From: Pseudomonadota bacterium
Lineage (GTDB): Bacteria; Pseudomonadota; Alphaproteobacteria; UBA828; JAPUJA01
NCBI GenBank assembly: GCA_027296525.1
Contig: JAPUJA010000218.1
Span: 1-10,831, forward strand
Direction of reading: 5' to 3'
Length of the DNA: 10,831 nucleotides
Both the position numbers and the translations under genes were made by a program. Below, in pieces: positions 6,382-10,831 of this stretch. The stretch's first letter is position 1. Each line of letters opens with the position of its first letter. The notes beneath the pieces were generated by a model. It saw only the letters and a list, made by a program, of their open reading frames with translations. It was not told the DNA's origin and searched no databases.

Positions 6382-6714
6382 TCAGGCAGCGTCCGGCGGG
6401 GCCTGGTCGCGCTCGAACATCCCGTAATCCCGGACGACGGCGGCGATCCGGAGGCGATAGTCCTCGAACAGCTCGTGGCGGCCCTTTCGCTGCGCATGGC
6501 GATGCTCGCGCTGCTCGCGCCAGGCCGTGATCGCTTCCTCGTCGCGCCAAAAGGAGAGCGACAAAATCTTTCCCTCTTCAGAAAGGCTCGTGAACCGTTC
6601 GATCGAGATGAATCCGTCGATCTTCGCAAGCTCCGAACGCAACGCGGTGGCGATGCCCAGATACTCGTCGTAGCGTCCCTTGTTCGGGCGAACCTCGAAA
6701 ATCACCACATGCAT
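6382..6714 (-). CDS. Antibiotic biosynthesis monooxygenase (ABM)-domain protein
   Basis: This 110-residue protein is of normal length for the ABM family of dimeric alpha+beta-barrel proteins. That family includes cofactor-free quinone-forming monooxygenases and heme-degrading relatives. The first strand is MHVVIFEVRP (1-10). DGFISIERF (33-41) and ILSLSFWRDEEAITAW (50-65) follow, then the histidine-rich helix H71/H73 and DYRLRIAAVVRDYG (85-98). Many ABM proteins of exactly this type have no known substrate, and nothing here names one. The ATG at 6714 is chosen because GAGGAGGAT sits immediately upstream with ideal spacing. An in-frame ATG at 6777 would prepend 21 residues outside the conserved fold. 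The gene lies 219 bp downstream of the GST gene on the same strand and 282 bp upstream of the ureohydrolase. Confidence 0.88.
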   Translation of the reverse strand: MHVVIFEVRPNKGRYDEYLGIATALRSELAKIDGFISIERFTSLSEEGKILSLSFWRDEEAITAWREQREHRHAQRKGRHELFEDYRLRIAAVVRDYGMFERDQAPPDAA

Positions 6715-6873
6715 GGCATCCTCCTCGAACGACTTGGACCATGAAGTTTCATATCCTGCCTTGAATATTACGACCACTCACGATGTTTGCCGGCTCGAGT
6801 TCTTCCTGACCGGCGGGATGAACGCTCCGCCAACCGGCGGAGGCATCCCAACCTCCTCATCCAAATTCCAAGC

Positions 6874-6903
6874 GCGCCCTTCCGAGCCGCGCCCTTCCGA
6901 GCC
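6874..6903. repeat. 15-bp perfect tandem duplication
   Basis: Two adjacent identical copies of GCGCCCTTCCGAGCC lie in the non-coding gap between the GST stop (6934) and the ABM start (6714). The repeat is too short and too few in copy number for a functional assignment. Confidence 0.75.
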
Positions 6904-6933
6904 GGGCCCGATCTCAGACGCCAGGCCGAGACG

Positions 6934-7629
6934 CTACACCAAGACGCAAACGTTGATCCCTCTGACGCTCGCGGGACGTTCCACACATCGTGCCAACCAA
7001 GAGCCGACATTTCGGAATTCGGCCATTCCGAGATAATCTTCGTCCCTGCAAATCTCCTTGACGCTTCGGACCCAGGGAAAAGTGGCGATATCGGCGATGC
7101 TGTAGCCGGACCCCATGATAAAATCCCGGTCGGCTAAGCGGGCTTCGAGCACGCCCAAGAGTCGCGCCGCTTCCTTGCGATAACGCTCTTTCGGATAGGG
7201 GTCTTGGCATTTATCGACCGCAAACTTATCGAAATGCTCGAATTGCCCGAACATGGGGCCGACATGCCCCACCTGAAAAAAGAGCCACTGGAGACACGCG
7301 TTCTTCTCAATCGGATCGGATGACAACAGCTTTCCCGATTTTTCAGCCAAGTATATGAGAATCGCCCCGGACTCCATGATCGCAACCGTCTTGCCGTTCG
7401 CTCCATCGGGATCGAGAATCGCAGGGATCTTGGAGTTCGGATTGATGGATTTATATTCGTCGGTAAATTGCTCCCCCTCGAAAATATTCACCGTGTGCGG
7501 CTCATAGGCCAGCGCCATTTCCTCAAGCGCCGTGGAAACCTTGATGCCATTCGGGCTGTTGGCGGAATAAAGCTGAATCCGGTCCGGATGCTTGGCCGGC
7601 CATCGTTTGTAAATCAGCGGTGTCTTCAT
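6934..7629 (-). CDS. Glutathione S-transferase, Nu-class-like (YfcG/YghU type)
   Basis: This is a 231-residue two-domain GST. The thioredoxin-fold N-terminal domain has the glutathione-contacting loop YSANSPNG (21-28), which in YfcG/YghU enzymes contains the conserved PNG asparagine (N27 here). It also has NPNSKIPAI (63-71) with the cis-proline P69, and the gamma-glutamyl-binding ESGAILIYLAEK (86-97). The helical C-terminal domain contains QVGHVGPMFGQ (119-129) and the fold-stabilising GSGYSIADIATFPW (173-186). Members of this class reduce disulfides or peroxides with glutathione rather than simply conjugating it. The ATG at 7629 has GAGGG 5 bases upstream. The base composition is odd: a hand count over 7081-7620 gives about 55% GC, against about 73% in two rows of the SDR gene and about 63% in a ureohydrolase row. 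This suggests a separate origin. The physiological substrate is unknown. Confidence 0.92.
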   Translation of the reverse strand: MKTPLIYKRWPAKHPDRIQLYSANSPNGIKVSTALEEMALAYEPHTVNIFEGEQFTDEYKSINPNSKIPAILDPDGANGKTVAIMESGAILIYLAEKSGKLLSSDPIEKNACLQWLFFQVGHVGPMFGQFEHFDKFAVDKCQDPYPKERYRKEAARLLGVLEARLADRDFIMGSGYSIADIATFPWVRSVKEICRDEDYLGMAEFRNVGSWLARCVERPASVRGINVCVLV

Positions 7630-7695
7630 CCCCAGCCCTCATCAGTCCGCGGCGGCGCGCCACACTCGGCCGGCGGAAGGCGGTTTGGTCGAGTC

Positions 7696-8295
7696 TTATT
7701 CGATCGGCTTCGCGCTGAAGACGCCGGCTGAGATGAGGGCCTCGGCCTCGCCCGCGGGGGCCCAGATCACCAGCCCCCGGACAGGCTCATCGGAGCGCAC
7801 GCTGTGAGTGACCTCATCCCCGGTGCGGACGATTCCCACCATCCCGGGGGTAAGGACATGGAGTTCGCCGTTGACGCGATGTCCGAGCTCGCCGGAGAGC
7901 ACATAGATGATCTCCAACGCGCCGTGCGGGTGCGCCGGCCCCTCGCCATAGCTGACCGGGAGAAAGGGCTCGCCGATCTCGATCTCGAGACCCCCGAGAT
8001 TGGCCTGTTCGACCAGCATCTTGAGCCGGACACCGTCGGCCGTCTCCAACAGGCGCGTGCCCTGGCTCGCCGCCTCGTAGGTCATATCGGCTTCGTCGCC
8101 ACCAGCGTAGCCGGCGAAGGGGGCAAGAGTGATCGCCAGGGCCAAGGCGGCGGCCGCCGTCAGGGCCCGCGTCGTGATCGCTTTTCCGGCCCGGAAGCGC
8201 CGGCAACGCGCGACGTTCGTCTTCAGGGCCGAAACGGCCCGGGGAGCTGTGGGCCATGCGTCACCTCCGGCAAGGGCCTTCAGCTGTCGTGTCAT
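7696..8295 (-). CDS. Exported or membrane-anchored cupin-domain protein
   Basis: This is a 199-residue single-domain cupin with a long N-terminal extension. Residues about 30-44 are arginine-rich and are followed by a hydrophobic stretch at about 45-63 (ALTAAAALALAITLAPF) ending in GYAGG. It reads as a signal peptide or signal anchor, so a periplasmic location is inferred. The cupin fold (about 85-180) has motif 1 as H122-P-H124-G-A-L-E128 followed by IIYVLSGELGH. Motif 2 is degenerate, VGIVRTGDEVTHSV, with H164 as the probable fourth metal ligand. A small metal-dependent enzyme or ligand-binding protein is possible; the substrate is not inferable. The ATG at 8295 has GGGAGGA about 7 bases upstream, though a later start nearer the signal stretch cannot be excluded. 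The gene is divergent from the SDR gene across 196 bp. Confidence 0.87.
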   Translation of the reverse strand: MTRQLKALAGGDAWPTAPRAVSALKTNVARCRRFRAGKAITTRALTAAAALALAITLAPFAGYAGGDEADMTYEAASQGTRLLETADGVRLKMLVEQANLGGLEIEIGEPFLPVSYGEGPAHPHGALEIIYVLSGELGHRVNGELHVLTPGMVGIVRTGDEVTHSVRSDEPVRGLVIWAPAGEAEALISAGVFSAKPIE

Positions 8296-8362
8296 CGAGA
8301 TGTCCTCCCATTTCTCCCGGCATCGGCCTTAGGCAAGGTTTCCTAACCCGCCGCGAATATTT

Positions 8363-8393
8363 TTGCCACCGGCAATGCCCCCCGGTTTGGCAT
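8363..8393. promoter_or_regulatory. Paired inverted repeats in the cupin/SDR divergent interval
   Basis: TTGCC-ACC-GGCAA (8363-8375) is immediately followed by, and shares one base with, ATGCC-N9-GGCAT (8375-8393). Both are perfect inverted repeats built on TGCC/GGCA half-sites, in the 196-bp interval between divergent genes where an operator would be expected. No cognate regulator is encoded next to it, and the role is inferred only. Confidence 0.35.
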
Positions 8394-8491
8394 GAGAGGG
8401 CGCGCCCGCAGATCATCCGACAATTGACCGCCCGCCCGGCTGCCCGTCTAATGACCGCTCGGTCCGTCTGAGCAAGGGAGGATTAAGGACG

Positions 8492-9274
8492 ATGGCGGGA
8501 GAACTTTCCGGAAAACGCGCCCTGGTGACGGGAGCGAGCAGCGGCATCGGCCGGGCCGCCGCGGAAACCTTCGCGCGCGAGGGGGCCACGGTCGCCGTTC
8601 ACGGGCGCAGCGCCGAGCGGCTGGCCGCGACCCTTGGCGCGATCGAGAAGGCGGGCGGTAACGCTTTTCCGGTCACCGCGGACATGCGCGAGCGCGCCGC
8701 GATCAAGGCGATGTGCGCGGACGCGCTCGATAAACTCGGCGGCATCGACATCATCGTGAACAGCGCCGGGGTCTGCACGCTCACCCCCATGGTCGAGACC
8801 GAAGAGGCGATGTGGGACGAGACGCTCGACATCAATTTGACCGCCTGCTTCCTCGTCTCCAAGCACACGATGCCTGCGATGATCGCGCAAGGATCGGGCC
8901 GCATGATCTACATCTCATCGATCAGCGGCAAGGAGGCGGAGGCGAATTCCTGCGCCTACAACGCCTCCAAGGGCGGACTCATTCTGTTCGGCAAGTGCCT
9001 CGCGCGCGAAGTGGGACCGAAAGGGGTGACGGTCAACAGCATCTGTCCGGGCTGGATCGACACCAAGATGGCGGGGGAGCTGCACGAGCAGTTCGCGGCG
9101 GAGCAGAGCCGGCCCTACGACGACGTGTTCGACGAGAGCATGCGCATGAACATGATGAACGTGATCCAGAGCCCGCAGGATATCGCGGACATGGCGCTCT
9201 TCCTCGCGAGCGATAAGGGCAAGCACGTCACCGGCCAGGCCATCAATGTCTGCGCCGGCATGAGCACCGTGTAG
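8492..9274 (+). CDS. SDR-family NAD(P)-dependent oxidoreductase
   Basis: This 260-residue protein is a complete classical short-chain dehydrogenase/reductase. The Rossmann nucleotide loop TGASSGIG is at 13-20. The second strand ends VAVHGRS with R39, which favours NADP(H). NSAG (90-93) replaces the commoner NNAG. The catalytic set is N114, S142/S143 in YISS, and Y156-x3-K160 in YNASK; PGW follows at 186-188. Classical SDRs oxidise alcohols or reduce ketones, and related FabG-like enzymes act on acyl carrier protein substrates. The insert DDVFDESMRMNMMNVIQSP (210-228) is the substrate-lid region and does not identify the substrate. AAGGA lies just before the ATG, with GGGAGG a little further upstream. 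The gene stands alone on the plus strand, divergent from the cupin gene and convergent with the CGNR gene. Confidence 0.94.
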   Translation: MAGELSGKRALVTGASSGIGRAAAETFAREGATVAVHGRSAERLAATLGAIEKAGGNAFPVTADMRERAAIKAMCADALDKLGGIDIIVNSAGVCTLTPMVETEEAMWDETLDINLTACFLVSKHTMPAMIAQGSGRMIYISSISGKEAEANSCAYNASKGGLILFGKCLAREVGPKGVTVNSICPGWIDTKMAGELHEQFAAEQSRPYDDVFDESMRMNMMNVIQSPQDIADMALFLASDKGKHVTGQAINVCAGMSTV

Positions 9275-9468
9275 CGCCTGAAGCCTTCCGAACGATCTGT
9301 TCGTGATTGTGGGAGAAAGCTGACATAGCCGCGACCGGTAACTTTTTGCCATAAAAGACATCCAGGAATGCCATATGAGCTGCCTCTACGGCTCCGTCAC
9401 CGTTTGAACAGATGATTGCGATCCGCGGAGGAGTATTCGCTCTCAGCCGAAAAAATCCTAACCGGGCA

Positions 9469-10137
9469 CTATGCGAGGCGAGCGGCCCGTCTTCTCGCGC
9501 GATGCGCCGCCGCTTTGGCCCTGTTGCCGCACACGGCCATCATGCACCAACGGCGGGTGTGGTTCTTACTGACGTCGTGGAACCATAATGTGCAAGTTGG
9601 GCCCTCGCAGTTTCTCACCCGCTCGAAGTCCGCTCGGCAGATCAAGTCGCCCATGGCCTCCGCAATCGGCAGCAGGAGATCCTCAGGCGCGCGCCAGCGC
9701 CGATGTCGTCGCCATTGGAGCGACGAACTGTGCGCGCCCTGAGTCTCCTGGGATGCGTTCCGCGCTTTGATGGCCCGAGGTTCGATCTGACGATAGATCT
9801 CGTCGCGTGCAAGCAAGCGATTGATCTTGTCCAGATCGGCGAGCGCCGACGGCTCAAGCCGCCGGCCTGCGTGAGCGGCGACAAACGCGCGGAACCACTC
9901 CCTCAATTCGCGCGCCTGAACGGCGACTCCATCAAGCGCCTCGGGCGACGTCTTCTCCCGGAACCGCATCGACACGTCGGGGGGGACCAAGCCAGCCTGT
10001 TCGAGCCAGGCGAGCAAATCTCGACCATCGCCGAGCCACTCGATCTCCGTTCCCCAAGGGGTGGCGACGCTGTTCAGAAGGTCGAGCGCGTGGTCGTCGG
10101 CGATGAAAAACGGCTCCGGACGGGCGGTTTCGGTCAT
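9469..10137 (-). CDS. CGNR zinc-finger protein (ABATE-type putative regulator)
   Basis: This is a 222-residue protein (227 if the ATG at 10152 is used). The N-terminal part, starting near FFIADDHALDLLNSVAT, matches the ABATE (DUF1470) domain found in putative stress-responsive regulators. The C-terminal part is a CGNR zinc finger with Cys177, Cys182, Cys198 and Cys203 (numbered from the 10137 start), ending CGNRAKAAAHRARRR, a very basic tail fit for DNA binding. Spacing of the two cysteine pairs and the invariant WC-x4-CGNR pattern are intact. I prefer the ATG at 10137 because GGAG lies 9 bases upstream; the ATG at 10152 has no visible ribosome site. It is divergent from the alpha/beta hydrolase with a palindromic shared control region, so it probably regulates that gene and perhaps itself. 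The direct evidence for regulation is positional only. Confidence 0.88.
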   Translation of the reverse strand: MTETARPEPFFIADDHALDLLNSVATPWGTEIEWLGDGRDLLAWLEQAGLVPPDVSMRFREKTSPEALDGVAVQARELREWFRAFVAAHAGRRLEPSALADLDKINRLLARDEIYRQIEPRAIKARNASQETQGAHSSSLQWRRHRRWRAPEDLLLPIAEAMGDLICRADFERVRNCEGPTCTLWFHDVSKNHTRRWCMMAVCGNRAKAAAHRARRRAARLA

Positions 10138-10187
10138 GTCGAGGGGCTCCATGAAGTCCGACAGCCGCCAACCGCGGCCATGATCCT

Positions 10188-10242
10188 AAAATAACCCCTC
10201 TAAAGCCTCTTGACAAGTTACTAAAAGGTGGGTAACTATCAT
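10188..10242. promoter_or_regulatory. Divergent promoter and palindromic operator between CGNR gene and hydrolase
   Basis: The palindrome CTTGACAAG (10209-10217) offers a -35 box to both strands: TTGACA (10210-10215) rightward and TTGTCA (10211-10216) leftward. Leftward, a 17-base spacer leads to TATTTT (10188-10193), a reasonable -10 for the CGNR gene. Rightward, the -10 is unclear: TAACTA at 17 bases is poor, and TATCAT (10237-10242) is better but 21 bases away. Overlapping the rightward spacer is the perfect inverted repeat AGTTAC-N10-GTAACT (10216-10237), a likely repressor operator. A further AGTTAC lies at 10257-10262. The spacing and symmetry are seen; the binding protein is not known. 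Confidence 0.55.
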
Positions 10243-10308
10243 TCATACATTTTAACAGTTACTGATGGATATCGTTTTCGCACCCACCCCTAACCGGAGA
10301 CTCTGACA

Positions 10309-10831
10309 ATGAGTGCCATCGCCTACCGCACCGCCGATATCGGCGGGCAAAAAATCTTCTACCGTGAGGCAGGGCCCCAGGACGCGCTGGCGCTGCTGCT
10401 GCTGCACGGCTTTCCGACATCCAGTCACATGTATCGGCACCTGATCCCGGCGCTCGCCGACGCCTATCGGGTGATCGCGCCGGATCTGCCGGGGTTTGGT
10501 TTTTCGGACACGCCGGATCGCGCGGACTTCTCCTACACCTTCGAGAACCTCACGAGTGTGATCGATCGCTTCACCGATGCGATCGGCCTCGGTCAATACG
10601 CTATCTTCGTGTTCGATTACGGCGCGCCGGTTGGCCTGCGCCTGGCCGTCCGCCATCCGGAGCGGGTCACGGCGATCATTTCTCAAAACGGCAACGCCTA
10701 TGTCGAGGGGCTTAGTGACGGCTGGAGCCCGATCCAGAAATATTGGGAGCAGCCGACGGCGGAAAACCGGGAGGCGCTTCGCGGCTTCCTGACGCCCGAG
10801 ACCACGCAATGGCAGTACACCCATGGCGTCG
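10309..10831 (+). CDS. Alpha/beta hydrolase, epoxide hydrolase/dehalogenase-like (C-terminus beyond right edge)
   Basis: The first 174 residues of an alpha/beta-fold hydrolase are present; the cap domain end, catalytic acid and histidine lie outside the window. The oxyanion-hole motif HGFPTS is at 33-38 and DLPGFGFS at 59-66. The nucleophile elbow is FVFDYGAPVG (100-109), placing D103 where serine stands in esterases. An aspartate nucleophile at this position is the mark of epoxide hydrolases and haloalkane/haloacid dehalogenases, which form an alkyl-ester intermediate. The region QNGNAYVEGL (126-135) is common in uncharacterised members of this group. The ATG at 10309 has GGAG 9 bases upstream. 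It is divergent from the CGNR regulator gene. The fold is certain; the exact reaction and substrate are not. Confidence 0.92.
   Translation, partial: MSAIAYRTADIGGQKIFYREAGPQDALALLLLHGFPTSSHMYRHLIPALADAYRVIAPDLPGFGFSDTPDRADFSYTFENLTSVIDRFTDAIGLGQYAIFVFDYGAPVGLRLAVRHPERVTAIISQNGNAYVEGLSDGWSPIQKYWEQPTAENREALRGFLTPETTQWQYTHGV

Noticed and set aside
9289..9303. CGAAC-GATCT-GTTCG hairpin 15 bases after the SDR stop
   Set aside because: A 5-bp stem with no following T-run is too weak to call as an intrinsic terminator.
9338..9350. GTAACTTTTTG as a second copy of the 10216-10237 operator
   Set aside because: Only one half-site matches and no symmetric partner is present at the right spacing.

Overview
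The window looks like chromosomal DNA of a high-GC alphaproteobacterium, probably Rhizobiales or Rhodospirillales-like. The reasons are GC in the 60-70% range in most genes, a DUF2336 gene at the left edge, and phased TTAA-N7-TTAA motifs upstream of it that match the alphaproteobacterial CtrA site. No insertion sequence, integrase, tRNA, rRNA or CRISPR array is visible. Identifications come from reading translated motifs by eye, not from database searches.

Layout. Nine genes lie on the minus strand, reading right to left from 8295 to the left edge: an exported cupin, a Nu-class-like glutathione S-transferase (GST), a small ABM-domain monooxygenase-like protein, a ureohydrolase (arginase/agmatinase superfamily), a MerC-like membrane protein abutting it (TGA|GTG), a VanA-type Rieske oxygenase, a YcaD-like MFS transporter, a small two-segment membrane protein, and a partial DUF2336 gene. 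An SDR oxidoreductase (8492-9274, plus) is divergent from the cupin. Further right, a CGNR zinc-finger (ABATE-type) regulator on the minus strand is divergent from an alpha/beta hydrolase that runs off the right edge. Their shared 170-bp interval holds a palindromic -35 region and a perfect inverted repeat.

Function. The content is that of an accessory small-molecule catabolism or detoxification region: an oxygenase, a ureohydrolase, a GST, an ABM protein, a cupin, an SDR, an Asp-nucleophile hydrolase and an exporter-type transporter. The most distinctive part is 3410-6099, ureohydrolase > MerC-like protein > Rieske oxygenase. The ureohydrolase keeps all six expected metal ligands but has a divergent active-site surround, so its substrate cannot be named. 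No Rieske reductase or ferredoxin partner is visible. A joint pathway, such as oxidation and hydrolysis of a substituted guanidine, is only a hypothesis.

Non-coding signals of note are three TTAA boxes 11 bp apart upstream of the DUF2336 gene, three intergenic tandem repeats with 15-17 bp units, a hairpin-rich 282-bp leader before the ureohydrolase, and the operator-like palindrome at 10216-10237.
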